NCBI GenBank assembly: GCA_964583095.1
Contig: CAZOVB010000006.1
Coordinates: 58,520 to 122,519 of the forward strand
Length of the DNA stretch: 64,000 nt
From: CAZOVB01 sp964583095
GTDB lineage: Bacteria; Planctomycetota; Phycisphaerae; SM23-33
Reading direction: 5' to 3'
Shown: piece by piece, positions 51,155 through 60,478 of the stretch
Position numbering within the stretch: the first letter of the stretch is position 1
How the letters are laid out: every line of letters begins with the position of its first letter
The notes under the pieces: model-generated
The model's database searches: none
Seen by the model: the letters and a program-made list of their open reading frames with translations, nothing else
What the model was told of the DNA's origin: nothing
Program-made: the position numbers and the translations under genes

Positions 51155-52324
51155 ATGGCCAACCGGAAACCATCTCGCACGAAAGAGCCCCAGCCCAGGC
51201 CCCGCGTTCTGCTGGCCATGCACCAGGGAAGCTTCTGCCGGGGCGTCCTGGCCGGTATCGCCGATTACGCCCACTCGGCCGGGCCCTGGACCATCCTGCT
51301 TCACGAGAGTCGACTGGACCTGGAAGCCCTGGATCGGTATCGCCCGATCGACGGGCTGATCAGCGTCTCCTGCCGGCAAGAGGTGGCCGCCCGGCTACGG
51401 CGCGATGACATCCCGGCCGTATCGGTCGAGGCCACTAGCGATGACTTCCCGCAGGTGATCCCCGACGATCGAGCCATTGGACGGATGGCCGCAGATCACT
51501 TCCACGACCTGGGCCTGACCCGGGCGGCCTATTTGTCGGACCTTCCCGCCCCGTTCAGTCGCAGCCGCAGAGAGGGCTTCGACCTCCGCTGCGAACACTG
51601 GGGCATCGACCTCGAGCCGGCCTTCGAGTCCACCGGCCCCCGCAGCGGCGACCTCGATGAACTCACGCACTGGCTGGAGAAGCTGCCCAAGCCCGTGGGT
51701 ATCTTCGCCGGGCACTCGGGACCGGCCCGGCTGGCCATGGCCCAACTGTTCATGCTCGGCATCGACGTGCCCAACGAGGCAGCCCTGCTGACAGTCGAAC
51801 TGCTCCACCTGGAATCGAGGCTGAGTTTCCCGGCCATCTCGTCGATCGACATTGCCACCCAGCGGATCGGCTACCTGGCCGCCCGGATGCTCGCGGAGTT
51901 GATGGCCGGCGGGAAGCCCGCTTCCGGGCCGGTCCTGGTCGAGCCTCGTCGGGTGCGGTGCAAGGGTTCCACCGATGTCCTCCAGGTTCACGACCACCCG
52001 TTGAGCCAGGCCCTTCGTTTCATCCGCACCCACGCCTGCGACGGCATCGGGGTGGACGACGTGCTCGAACAGGTCACCATCTCGCGACGGAGCCTGGAGA
52101 TGCGGTTCCGCAAGTATCTGGGCAGGACCATCCACAAGGAGATTGTCCGCGTCCGCCTGGAAGAAGCCAAGCGCCTCCTGGCCGAAACCCAGCTTCCCCT
52201 TCCCGACATCGCGGTGCGGGTGGGATACGAATTCAGCTCCAATCTCTGCGATGTCTTCCGGCGGGAACTGGGCGCCCCGCCCTCGCAATTCCGATCCGAG
52301 GCCGGCACCCGCCCGCTCTTTTGA
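51155..52324 (+). CDS. XylR-type AraC-family transcriptional regulator
   Basis: A 389-residue regulator. Residues about 15-270 form a periplasmic-binding-protein-like sensor (RVLLAMHQGSFCRGVLAGIADYA, IDGLISVS, VPNEAALLTVE, ISSIDIATQRIGYLAARML), as in E. coli XylR and LacI-type sensors. Residues about 285-385 form an AraC double helix-turn-helix (VDDVLEQVTISRRSLEMRFRK, LPDIAVRVGYEFSSNLCDVF). It should bind a sugar and activate a nearby promoter. The sulfatase gene starts 151 bases downstream behind a separate promoter and is the likely target. Confidence 0.85.
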   Translation: MANRKPSRTKEPQPRPRVLLAMHQGSFCRGVLAGIADYAHSAGPWTILLHESRLDLEALDRYRPIDGLISVSCRQEVAARLRRDDIPAVSVEATSDDFPQVIPDDRAIGRMAADHFHDLGLTRAAYLSDLPAPFSRSRREGFDLRCEHWGIDLEPAFESTGPRSGDLDELTHWLEKLPKPVGIFAGHSGPARLAMAQLFMLGIDVPNEAALLTVELLHLESRLSFPAISSIDIATQRIGYLAARMLAELMAGGKPASGPVLVEPRRVRCKGSTDVLQVHDHPLSQALRFIRTHACDGIGVDDVLEQVTISRRSLEMRFRKYLGRTIHKEIVRVRLEEAKRLLAETQLPLPDIAVRVGYEFSSNLCDVFRRELGAPPSQFRSEAGTRPLF

Positions 52325-52383
52325 GCATCGCTGCAGGACGCCGAAGCAGGCGTTTGCGAGGCCCTCTTGTTGAAGATCGAGCA

Positions 52384-52413
52384 TTGCCCGCTTGGCTGGG
52401 GTGCGGGTATACT
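52384..52413 (+). promoter_or_regulatory. Putative promoter of the second sulfatase
   Basis: TTGCCC at 52384-52389 and TATACT at 52408-52413 are 18 bases apart, and the sulfatase ATG follows about 60 bases later. It is likely to respond to the upstream XylR-type regulator. Confidence 0.45.
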
Positions 52414-52475
52414 CCCTCCCGGCGTTTTGACCGGAACGAACTGCCAACCCGATGTCCCGAAACCAACAGGAAGCC

Positions 52476-53948
52476 ATGACCCAGAACCCCAATCTGCTGT
52501 TTGTGTTCACCGACGAGCAGGCCGCCGAGACGATGGCCGCCTACGGCAATACCGTGATCGACACGCCGAATTTCGATCGGCTCGCCGCGCGTTCGACGGT
52601 CTTCCAGAACGCCTATGTCACCCAGCCGGTCTGCACGCCCTCGCGAAGCAGCCTGGTCACCGGGCTCTATCCCCACACCAACGGATGCACGGGCAACAAC
52701 GTGCCGCTTTCCATGGAGATCCCGTGTCTGCCCGAACTGGCGGATTTTCGTAATTACGTCACCGGCTACCACGGCAAGTGGCACTTGGGAGATGAAATCT
52801 ACCAGCAGCACAACTATCACGACTGGATTTCCATCGACGATCAGTATTGCGGTCACTACCGGGAATACCGAAGCCCCCACGACAAGAGCACCTATTATCA
52901 CTGGCTTCTGGACCAGGGCATCGAACCGAATTTCGAATCCAACAACTGGACCTGCTACACGCGGGACTTCTGCGCCCGGCTGCCCGAGGAACTCTCCAAG
53001 CCGGCCTACCTGGCCGGGGAGTCCAGTCGCTTCATCCGCGAAAACCGGGATCGGCCCTGGATGCTCACCGTGAACTTCTTCGAGCCGCACATGCCGTACT
53101 TCGGCCCGCGGGACAACCAGTACGACCCGGCCGACGTGATCCTGCCCGAGTCCTTTAACCTGATTCCCACCGAGGATCAGCCGGCCAAGACCCGTGCGCT
53201 CTACGAAGCCTACCGCCGCCACGGCCATTCGGGCCTGCCGCTGGAGACCGAGGCCCACTGGCGCCGGATGATCGCCAACTACTGGGGCCTGTGCAGCCAG
53301 GTCGATACGCATTTCGGACGGATTCTCCAGACGCTGGAAGAAACCGGCCAGGCCGACAATACCATCATCGTCTATACCTCCGACCACGGGGACATGATGG
53401 GCCACCACCGGCTCCTGGCCAAGTGCATGCAGTTCCGTCCGGCCACACGGGTTCCGCTGCTGCTCTCGATGCCCGGCCAGAGCGAGCATCGCGACATCGA
53501 GGATCCGGTCAGCCAGGTGGATCTGGTTCCCACGCTGCTCGAGGCGATGGGCCGGCGAATTCCCGACCACCTCCAGGGCCAAAGCTGGATGCGTTGGCTC
53601 AAGGGCAAGGAGGAGTTGCTCTACCGGGATGTCTTCATCGAGTGGGGCAGCAGGGAAACCGGCATGCCTCTCCACCAGCGCAAGATGCTCGAGGAAGTCA
53701 GCTCGGTGGTGGATCCGGAAAAGGCCGTAGCCTCCATGAGCGATCCGGTGCGAACCGTTATGACCCCCGATGGCTGGCGGTATACCCGGAGCACCATCGG
53801 GGAGGATCAGCTCTACGACCTGAACGAAGATCCGTGCGAGTCGCGCAACCTGGCCTCGGACCCGGCCCAGAAGGACCGGATCGCCGAGCTCCGCGGGCGG
53901 ATCGAGTATTGGCAGAAGCGCACCGACGACCCCGTCTGCTGGGATTGA
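52476..53948 (+). CDS. Sulfatase (formylglycine-dependent family S1)
   Basis: A 490-residue sulfatase. The maturation motif is PVCTPSRSSLVTG with Cys53 as the formylglycine precursor; LLFVFTDEQ, YHGKWHLGDE, NFFEPHMPYFGP and YTSDHGDMMGHH supply metal and substrate residues. There is no signal peptide, so desulfation is cytoplasmic. The ATG at 52476 follows ACAGGAAGCC; one at 52452 is also open. It is not closely similar to the sulfatase at 34457-35797 outside motifs, so the substrates probably differ. It follows a sugar-sensing regulator. Confidence 0.88.
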   Translation: MTQNPNLLFVFTDEQAAETMAAYGNTVIDTPNFDRLAARSTVFQNAYVTQPVCTPSRSSLVTGLYPHTNGCTGNNVPLSMEIPCLPELADFRNYVTGYHGKWHLGDEIYQQHNYHDWISIDDQYCGHYREYRSPHDKSTYYHWLLDQGIEPNFESNNWTCYTRDFCARLPEELSKPAYLAGESSRFIRENRDRPWMLTVNFFEPHMPYFGPRDNQYDPADVILPESFNLIPTEDQPAKTRALYEAYRRHGHSGLPLETEAHWRRMIANYWGLCSQVDTHFGRILQTLEETGQADNTIIVYTSDHGDMMGHHRLLAKCMQFRPATRVPLLLSMPGQSEHRDIEDPVSQVDLVPTLLEAMGRRIPDHLQGQSWMRWLKGKEELLYRDVFIEWGSRETGMPLHQRKMLEEVSSVVDPEKAVASMSDPVRTVMTPDGWRYTRSTIGEDQLYDLNEDPCESRNLASDPAQKDRIAELRGRIEYWQKRTDDPVCWD

Positions 53949-54035
53949 CCCGATGCGGGCTTGACTTGGAGCCAAAGCCTCTGAAAATGGGCTGTAGCTG
54001 GTTTAATATTCCTGCAGACCTTTCCGGAGATCGCC

Positions 54036-54208
54036 GTGCTGCGCCACGATCCATTTCTGCTGCTGTTGATTCTCGCGTGGCCGGTTTCTGACGTCCTTGG
54101 TCAGAGCATCATTTTCAACTGGCGGCCACCCGGCCGAAGCGGTGCCTCTTGCATTGGTTTGCCTCTCTTGGAACCCCGTGGCGTGCCTGTCCGACGAAAC
54201 GTCGTTGC
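54036..54208 (+). pseudogene. Possible remnant of an exported-protein gene (signal peptide only)
   Basis: From the GTG at 54036, preceded by CCGGAG, the frame encodes a basic start and a hydrophobic run (DPFLLLLILAWPVSDVLGQS), a convincing signal peptide, then QSIIFNWRPPGRSG. After about 54209 the frame runs antisense into the TPM gene and stops making sense. This may be the 5-prime end of a gene truncated by a rearrangement, or chance. Confidence 0.3.
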
Positions 54209-54886
54209 TCAGTCAATCAGGACCAGGCCGTCAGGCAGTTCATTGCGGTCGTCCTGGGCCCGAGGCAGGGGCCCGGAGAGGCGCTCGCCCAGATCGGCAA
54301 TCGTCTGGATCAGGGCATCGTCGATCGGCTCCTGCTGGAGGCGGGAGGTCAGCTCGCCTACGAACTGGTCGAGCGTTTCCTGTCCCACAGCCTCGGTTAC
54401 GCCCTGATCGGCGACGATCGAAGCCATCTTCTCGAAGAGGGAGAGGTAAATGACAAGGCCGGTGGCTCCCCGGGTGTGGTGAATTCGGCTGTCGAAGAAG
54501 CGTGCATGGGCTCCGGCGGTCACCTCCTGTCGCATCTGTTTGCGAGGCGTCAGGAGCCTGCGCAGCCAGCCGACATAGCCTGCAATAATCGCTCCGATGA
54601 TAAACCCTGCAACGGTCGCGATGGCCAGGCACAGTACGTGCACCCAGGCCGGCAGAGTATCCCAGTTGCCCGGCTCCTCGGGCAGGTTGGGCAGGGCAAG
54701 CCACGTGGCAATCATGGCCGCAATGGCCAGCCACAGCCCGAAGACATCCTCCGGACGGTCATAGCGTCCTGACGCGGTCGCTACGACCGGAACGATTTCA
54801 GCCGAGGTCTTGCCCTCGGCCTGAACCACCGCTCGATTGACGCGCTGTTTTGCCTCTGTGTCAAAGACTTGAGTTGCCGCTTTCAT
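54209..54886 (-). CDS. TPM-domain membrane protein
   Basis: A 225-residue protein. The N-terminal part (VNRAVVQAEGKTSAEIVPVVATASGRYDR) matches the start of a TPM domain. Two hydrophobic helices follow (LWLAIAAMIATWLAL; VLCLAIATVAGFIIGAIIAGYV), and the domain continues with FFDSRIHHTRGATGLVIYLSLFEKMASIVAD. Bacterial TPM proteins are membrane-associated; the family is named for a thylakoid photosystem II repair protein, and bacterial roles are not settled. It begins at 54886 after ACAGGAG, 13 bases after a second TPM gene. The two very probably work together. Confidence 0.78.
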   Translation of the reverse strand: MKAATQVFDTEAKQRVNRAVVQAEGKTSAEIVPVVATASGRYDRPEDVFGLWLAIAAMIATWLALPNLPEEPGNWDTLPAWVHVLCLAIATVAGFIIGAIIAGYVGWLRRLLTPRKQMRQEVTAGAHARFFDSRIHHTRGATGLVIYLSLFEKMASIVADQGVTEAVGQETLDQFVGELTSRLQQEPIDDALIQTIADLGERLSGPLPRAQDDRNELPDGLVLID

Positions 54887-54899
54887 CTTGTGGCTCCTG

Positions 54900-55852
54900 T
54901 TACCATGACCCTGTTGCCCCGCCCCCGCCGGAGAATCCGCCACCGAAGGAGCCGCCCGAGAACCCTCCACTGGAGCGGCTTGTGAGCATCCGGTAGAGCA
55001 TCCAGCCGATGAGACCGAAAACCGCTGCCCAAAAGAGCCACGCCCAGCCGCTCGATCCCCGCCGCACAAGTGAGACTACCGTGAAGATCGCCAGACCGAT
55101 AAACACCAGGACCAGGATATAATGCCACCATGGACGGGGCCTGCGGGGGATCTCCTTCCCGCGGGCCATTTTGTCCAATGCGTCGACCCCCGCGACGATA
55201 CCGGCAGAGTAGTTCTCGTTTTTGAACTCAGGGATGATCAGTTCTTCCATGATCTGGCTGCAAAGCCGGTCTTTCTCGTGGCCCCAGCCTGCGCCCAGTT
55301 CAATCCGGGCCTTGCGATCCCCGACCGAAACGAGAAGAAGGATGCCTGTATTCCAGTCCTGTCCGTTGAGCTGGGCATGTCCGATACCCCACTGGTTGAA
55401 CAGCATCATCGCAAAGGGCTCGATGGGCATCGGCATCCGGGAGTACTGGGCCGTGGATTCGATGGTCACCACGATGATGGGGGTGGNNNNNNNNNNNNNN
55501 NNNNNNNNNNNNNNNNNNNNNNNNNNNNNNNNNNNNNNNNNNNNNNNNNNNNNNNNNNNNNNNNNNNNNNNNNNNNNNNNNNNNNNGGCATCCGGGAGTA
55601 CTGGGCCGTGGATTCGATGGTCACCACGATGATGGGGGTGGCTTTGTCCTTGAGGAGCCTGGAGGATAGTTCCCGGATTCTGTCGGCGGCTTGGGGGTTG
55701 ATGATCCCCGCCTTGTCCAGGATGAACTGCCCCTCGCCGGGAGGGGAAAGGCCAATACGTTCGCGACTCCCCTGGGCCCGGATCGTTACGGGCAGGAAGC
55801 AGCCCGCCGCAATCACCAGGAGCATCGCAAATTTGATGTGGTTCTTATTCAT
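54900..55852 (-). CDS. Exported TPM-domain protein, interrupted only by the assembly gap
   Basis: An exported TPM protein: signal peptide (IKFAMLLVIAAGCFLPVTIRA), TPM domain (FILDKAGIINPQAADRI, LLVSVGDRKARIELGAGWG), two C-terminal helices (ILVLVFIGLAIFTVVSLV; WLFWAAVFGLIGWMLY) and a Gly/Ser-rich tail typical of the YgcG-type family. The gap plus one copy of the flanking 55-base repeat total 155 bases; removing them leaves 798 bases, exactly 266 codons with an unbroken frame across the join. So the real gene encodes 265 residues and is intact. The second TPM gene follows 13 bases downstream. Confidence 0.8.
55432..55641. other. Scaffold gap (100 N) flanked by identical 55-base ends
   Basis: N runs from 55487 to 55586. 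The 55 bases before it (55432-55486) and after it (55587-55641) are identical. This is the pattern left when two contigs that overlap by an assembler word length are scaffolded with a default 100-N gap. It is not a biological repeat. Confidence 0.92.
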
Positions 55853-56104
55853 AGCCCTCTGCCTGTATTGAGGTATGGAAACCCCGCCATGCCGACTTGG
55901 CCAATCCCTGCTCAATCCGTCCGAGATTCTGCGCCTTGATCTCCGGCATGTCAATGATGCATCCGGAGGACAGGCAGCCACCGAGTCGGCATATCTGTCA
56001 CAGACGGAAAAATCGGGAGGTTTTTAGGAAAGTCCCCCCAGGATCGCGCCGATGGCAGGACAGGATGCGCACCGGCTGTGCGCACGATCTGGATTGGGAA
56101 CGAA

Positions 56105-56983
56105 ATGATGACCAAGCGAACGATCACTGTGGCCCTGCTGCTGAGCTTCTTGACGGTCCTGGCCTGCGGATGCGGACGGGGGGCGATCGCCCACCGGCTC
56201 GTCTCGACAAAGCACGAGATTCTCATCGGCGACAAGGCCGCCCCGGAACTGGAACGCATGCTGGGAGGCAAGGTCGCCGACGCCCAGATGCAATCGTACG
56301 TCCAGAAGGTCGGTCAGAAGATCGCCTCCGTGGCGGAGCGACGCATGCCCTACGAGTTCTACATCGTCGAATCCGACGTGCCCAACAGCTTCTCCCTGCC
56401 CGGAGGGAGAATCTACATAACCGTCGGAATGATGAACCTGGTCCGCAGCGAGCGGGAGCTGGCGGCCGTACTGGCAAACCAGATCGGCCACACCTGTCGG
56501 CGCGATCCGGTCAAGCTGCTCTACGACCAGATGGGTCATAGCGTGCTGGTCCGCACCGTCCGACTGGCCACCGAAGACGAGGATGAGAGCGGCTACCGCT
56601 CAGCCATCGCCGTCGCCCATGAGATCATCCGGGCCCAGCATACCCGCAAGGACGAGATTCTCGCCGATCAACTGGCCATGCGCTACCTCGCACGGGCCGG
56701 CTACAATCCCTGGGGCCTGGCCGAATTCCTCACCACCGTCCACAACACCCAGAAGCTCAAGCCCGAGAACGTGGTCAAGTACCTCCAGAGCCACCCGCTG
56801 ACCATGAAACGCCTGAAGCTGGCCATGGTGACCGCCGAGGTGGACTACTTCTACTTCAGCCGGGTGGACGATCCCGACACGGCCCAGAATTTCAACCTGA
56901 TCCGGGACCGACTCAATTGGTACGCCTCCCGTCGCCACCAGGGCCAGGAAGATCCGCGCCTGGTGCATCTGCAGCCGGAATAG
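56105..56983 (+). CDS. M48-like lipoprotein with lost zinc-binding site
   Basis: A 292-residue protein of the M48 peptidase fold (BepA/YcaL-like). A lipoprotein signal is present (ALLLSFLTVLAC, lipobox VLAC). NSFSLPGGRIYITVGMM is the diagnostic M48 stretch. The HExxH motif reads ANQIGH: the first His is N125 and the Glu is Q126, leaving only H129. The third ligand, normally the Glu in front of AD, is Leu in ILADQLA. All but one catalytic residue are therefore gone. It is probably a non-catalytic envelope chaperone or binding protein. The start at 56105 (or 56108) is at the lipoprotein signal. Confidence 0.82.
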   Translation: MMTKRTITVALLLSFLTVLACGCGRGAIAHRLVSTKHEILIGDKAAPELERMLGGKVADAQMQSYVQKVGQKIASVAERRMPYEFYIVESDVPNSFSLPGGRIYITVGMMNLVRSERELAAVLANQIGHTCRRDPVKLLYDQMGHSVLVRTVRLATEDEDESGYRSAIAVAHEIIRAQHTRKDEILADQLAMRYLARAGYNPWGLAEFLTTVHNTQKLKPENVVKYLQSHPLTMKRLKLAMVTAEVDYFYFSRVDDPDTAQNFNLIRDRLNWYASRRHQGQEDPRLVHLQPE

Positions 56984-57034
56984 CAGGTTCGATCCGCTCA
57001 GAAACCCGAAGCGTCTCTTGCGATCCTCGGCGAC

Positions 57035-59317
57035 TCATTTCGCGGGGCCCGCGGTGTTTTCCCCTGCTTCGGCTTTGACGGCGCTATGGACGACCAGGTT
57101 GGCATAGATCCGAATCGCATCTTCGGGCTTATATCCTGCGACGGTGGGGGCCCGCACGCCGGCCAACCCGGCTGTCAGGTCTTCCGGGCTGAAGAACACC
57201 AAGGTCCGGTCCTTGTCCGTTACGCCGATCAGCCGAGGCCGGGAGGTCGTCTCCGCAATCGGTTGATCCGTCCTGGGTCGGCGGTAACCGACCTGGCCGA
57301 TCCGGTGGGGGCCTGAACTGTAGACCGCGTGATTGGCCGGCAGGGCCACCGGAGCGATCTGCGAAAGCTGGGGCAGGATTCTGCGGAAGGAGCGGGAGAA
57401 GGTTTCCGAGCCTCCGGCTGAGTCCACCAGGAGCGTTCCGCCGGCTTCCAGGTATGACTTGAGCTTGCCGATCTGTTCGGGGGTAAAGTCCAATTCGCCG
57501 GTTCCGGACAACCTCGCTGCGGGCCAGGCTTCTGCCTCCAGCTTTGCCACATCCATCGGCTCGGAGAGGACGAGGCGAATGTTCCGATCGGCCAGGTGAT
57601 TTCCCAGCCGCCGCACTGCAAATGGCTCGGGGTTCCAGTTGGCCTCGTGCTTGATCAAGGCCAGTCGCACGGTCCGGGTCGGAGCCAGAAGCTCCGAAAC
57701 TTCCGGCGCCGGCTCTATGGGTCGGACGTCCTGAAAGTTCGTCGCGTAGAGGCACAGGTTGGCCAGCAGGTCGTAGGTGGCCCGGTGGGCCTCCGGCTCG
57801 CCGGTCTGGAGCCCGAGCGAGACCTCCTGGGGAAGGTGGATCGCCCAGAGGCGCGTGCCTCCCCGCACAGCCCAGGCTCCGGGGGGATCTTCCAGCTCCC
57901 GCGAGAGGTTGTAGATCGGGGCGTCGGCCGGCAGACGCTCCAGGGGCTTCTCGGGGAACATCCGCCGGTAGGTCCGCTGCATGTCCAGCGTGAAGTCCCC
58001 ATTGGAACAGGCCGACTCCGAGATGATCAACCCCCCGGCCAGCACGTATCGGCCCAGAGCGGCGATCTGCTCTTCGGTGAAGGCGGCGGCCCCGGCCCCG
58101 GAAAGATACGCGATGGGCGCGTCGTAGAGGTCCTGGGGGTTCTCGGCCAGGTCGATGCTCTGCCATCTGCAGGGGGATTCGAACTGTCGCGAGAACCACC
58201 CGGCCAGGTGGGCGGCGTCGCGGGGCCGGGCGTTCCACTTTCCGGTGTACTGGAGCTTGTTGAGCAGCACGCCGGCACGGCCTTGGGTGAGAATCATCAG
58301 CGACCAGGCGGTTTTCGAGACGCGATCGCCGTAGCCCATGGCGCCGTCGCGCCCCTGGCGGGCCAGGACGTGCCTGAGCATCTGGCTGCGCCAGTCGGCC
58401 TGGCCGAAGCGTTTCTGACCGGCCAGCAGTCCCGCACGCTGAGCGCAGAAGAGCCAGTAGTAATACCACTCCACGCCCTTTGATGGGTTGCGATCGGCGG
58501 CGAAGTTCTTCCCCAGCCAGTCGAGCCCCTGGCGGATCGGCTCGCTCCTCTCGGCCCGGATGCACCGGATGAAGTCATCGCGGTGGAGCACGTCGTCGCA
58601 GATCAGCAGCGAGGCCGTCCCCGCAGCCGACATCGAGCCGTACGAACGGGCCCGGACCGCACCGGGCGGAATCCGGTAGGCCCAGCCACCGTCAATCTGC
58701 TGCTGGGCCAGCCAATGATCCTCCACCTTCTGCCACCAGGCCAGGGGGACCTCCACTCCCGCCTGCTGGGCGGCGTAGACGGCCAGAACCGCCATCAGCG
58801 TATTGGAGTTGTCGTAGGCGCCTTTCGCCGCGTCATCGGGGGGCGTATAGGTGTAGGCCCCGCGGTCGGTCATGGCCTTGAGGAGCCAGCGGGTATCTTC
58901 CAGGAGGATTTCATGACCGCTGGGGCGATTCGCCTCTGCCAGGGCGCAGATCCGCATCGACACCGCATAGACGCTGCGACGAGGGAGCTTTTCCAGGCGA
59001 CCCAGCGCCCGGGCCAGGGAGTCTTCTCCCCGGGGCTTGCGGCCTGCGCTGAGCAGGGCCCAGGCAGCCAGGGCCGTACGCCCCCCGTAGCGGATGTTCT
59101 CCTCAGGGAACTCGCCGGCCACGATTCCCTCGGCATCGACCTGCTTCTCCAGCCAGGCTGCGGCGCGTTGAGCGCCGACCTGGCCCCGGGAGGCCTGTGC
59201 GTGGGCGTCTGACTGGCCTGCGAGCCTTGGCGGCGCGCAAAGACAGGCCGCCATCGCCAAGGCGACAACGGCCTGGAATCGGGTCTGCAGGAACAGTCTG
59301 TTCAGTTGGCCTTCCAC
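57035..59317 (-). CDS. Exported DUF4159-type protein with prenyltransferase-like repeats
   Basis: A 760-residue exported protein. A signal segment (AVVALAMAACLCAPPRLAG) is followed by alpha-alpha toroid repeats at about 45-370, like the squalene-cyclase/prenyltransferase fold (AAAWLEKQVDAEG, WLAQQQIDGGWAYRIP, GLDWLGKNFAADRN, LARQGRDGAMGYGDRV). The C-terminal half resembles DUF4159, with two similar segments (FTEEQIAALGRYVLAGGLII; FTPEQIGKLKSYLEAGGTLL), a flavodoxin/GATase-like strand-turn. Such proteins are common in planctomycetes; their role is unknown. I take the GTG at 59317, which overlaps the end of sppA by 16 bases. Confidence 0.75.
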   Translation of the reverse strand: MEGQLNRLFLQTRFQAVVALAMAACLCAPPRLAGQSDAHAQASRGQVGAQRAAAWLEKQVDAEGIVAGEFPEENIRYGGRTALAAWALLSAGRKPRGEDSLARALGRLEKLPRRSVYAVSMRICALAEANRPSGHEILLEDTRWLLKAMTDRGAYTYTPPDDAAKGAYDNSNTLMAVLAVYAAQQAGVEVPLAWWQKVEDHWLAQQQIDGGWAYRIPPGAVRARSYGSMSAAGTASLLICDDVLHRDDFIRCIRAERSEPIRQGLDWLGKNFAADRNPSKGVEWYYYWLFCAQRAGLLAGQKRFGQADWRSQMLRHVLARQGRDGAMGYGDRVSKTAWSLMILTQGRAGVLLNKLQYTGKWNARPRDAAHLAGWFSRQFESPCRWQSIDLAENPQDLYDAPIAYLSGAGAAAFTEEQIAALGRYVLAGGLIISESACSNGDFTLDMQRTYRRMFPEKPLERLPADAPIYNLSRELEDPPGAWAVRGGTRLWAIHLPQEVSLGLQTGEPEAHRATYDLLANLCLYATNFQDVRPIEPAPEVSELLAPTRTVRLALIKHEANWNPEPFAVRRLGNHLADRNIRLVLSEPMDVAKLEAEAWPAARLSGTGELDFTPEQIGKLKSYLEAGGTLLVDSAGGSETFSRSFRRILPQLSQIAPVALPANHAVYSSGPHRIGQVGYRRPRTDQPIAETTSRPRLIGVTDKDRTLVFFSPEDLTAGLAGVRAPTVAGYKPEDAIRIYANLVVHSAVKAEAGENTAGPAK

Positions 59318-60375
59318 AGGTAGAGCATACGAAGGGACGTCACATTCTCCAAGAAGTTCTCGTCGATCTTCACCGATGCGGTAGGCAGGCCAAGTGCTTC
59401 GGCCAGCGTCGGCGGAACCGAGTAGCGGATCACCATCGGGTCGTTCAAAGCCGCCTTGGTCGTCAGGAACTTCACCGCGTCTTCCAACTCGCCCACTTCG
59501 TCGATCAGGTTGAGTTCCTTGGCCTCCTCGGCCAGGAAAACCTCACCGTTGAACGGCCTGTTTTCCGTGATCGTTTCCTTCTCACCGGCGGCGTTTACGA
59601 TCTCCCGTTGGATCTCCTGGGTTTTCACTTCCCGGTGATCCGTGACGACACTGTTGAACTGCTCCTGGTGCGTATCGAGCATGTTCTGGATCTTGAGCAT
59701 GATCCGGTCTTCCGGCACGTCCAGCCCGGAGGGCCTGGCCTTGTTGGCCGTTGCCTGACGCGAGCGGACGGTGATCACCTTGATCCCGAGCTTATCCTCC
59801 AGCAGCCCGCGAAAGGCCGGATACATCGCGATGACCCCGATCGAACCGGTAATCGTCGTCCGCCGGGCGAAAATCTTGTCCGCCGGGGCAGAAACATAGT
59901 AGCCACCGCTGGCCGCCACGCCGTCCATATACACCGCTACGGGCTTGTTCAACCCGTTCTTGATCCGAAGAATCTGCTGGTAGATCTTCTCCGAGTCGTT
60001 GATCGTCCCGCCAGGGGAGGCCACGTGCAGCAGGACCGCCTTGATCTTCCCACTGTCCCGCACGAAGCGGTAGAACTGTTCCATGCGATAGGATTGCTCA
60101 GGGTCGATCACCCCGTCGATGCTGTAGACGGCCACGACCTGGTCCTCATTGGTCCCGCTGATATGCGTCGCTCTGAAGGGACCGCTGAAAACCCTGAAGA
60201 TGATATACGCGCAGTAGCCATTGACCACCAGCGACAGGATCAGCAGCACGACGATCAGCCTGCCGAAAACCTTCCGCAAGCCGGATTTCTTCTTCGTCTC
60301 GCCCGGGGCGCACTCGATCCGGATGGTTTGAGGGCTGGGGCCGTTGTACTTCTCCACCGCTGAATTCTCCGTCAT
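59302..60375 (-). CDS. Signal peptide peptidase SppA-like serine protease
   Basis: A 357-residue membrane-anchored protease. One N-terminal helix (LIVVLLILSLVVNGYCAYI) is followed by the S49 domain: LLHVASPGGTIN, YMDGVAASGGYYVSAPADK with the nucleophile Ser, and TTITGSIGVIAMYP. A Lys in ATANKARPSG is a candidate general base. SppA clears cleaved signal peptides in the membrane. The ATG at 60375 follows AGGAAGCCAGAAC. The DUF4159-type gene starts inside its last codons, so the two are co-translated. Confidence 0.87.
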   Translation of the reverse strand: MTENSAVEKYNGPSPQTIRIECAPGETKKKSGLRKVFGRLIVVLLILSLVVNGYCAYIIFRVFSGPFRATHISGTNEDQVVAVYSIDGVIDPEQSYRMEQFYRFVRDSGKIKAVLLHVASPGGTINDSEKIYQQILRIKNGLNKPVAVYMDGVAASGGYYVSAPADKIFARRTTITGSIGVIAMYPAFRGLLEDKLGIKVITVRSRQATANKARPSGLDVPEDRIMLKIQNMLDTHQEQFNSVVTDHREVKTQEIQREIVNAAGEKETITENRPFNGEVFLAEEAKELNLIDEVGELEDAVKFLTTKAALNDPMVIRYSVPPTLAEALGLPTASVKIDENFLENVTSLRMLYLWKAN

Positions 60376-60478
60376 GTTCTGGCTTCCTTCCTGATTTCTC
60401 GGCAGTCTTGCCCAACCGTGGCAAGGCTTGTGTTTTCTTATCGGCACCTGTGTCGGTCAGGCGCAAGGACCTGTCAAT

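Noticed and set aside
55432..55641. Direct repeat of 55 bases as a mobile-element footprint
   Set aside because: The copies are exact and end precisely at the N run, and removal restores the reading frame, so contig overlap is the better explanation.
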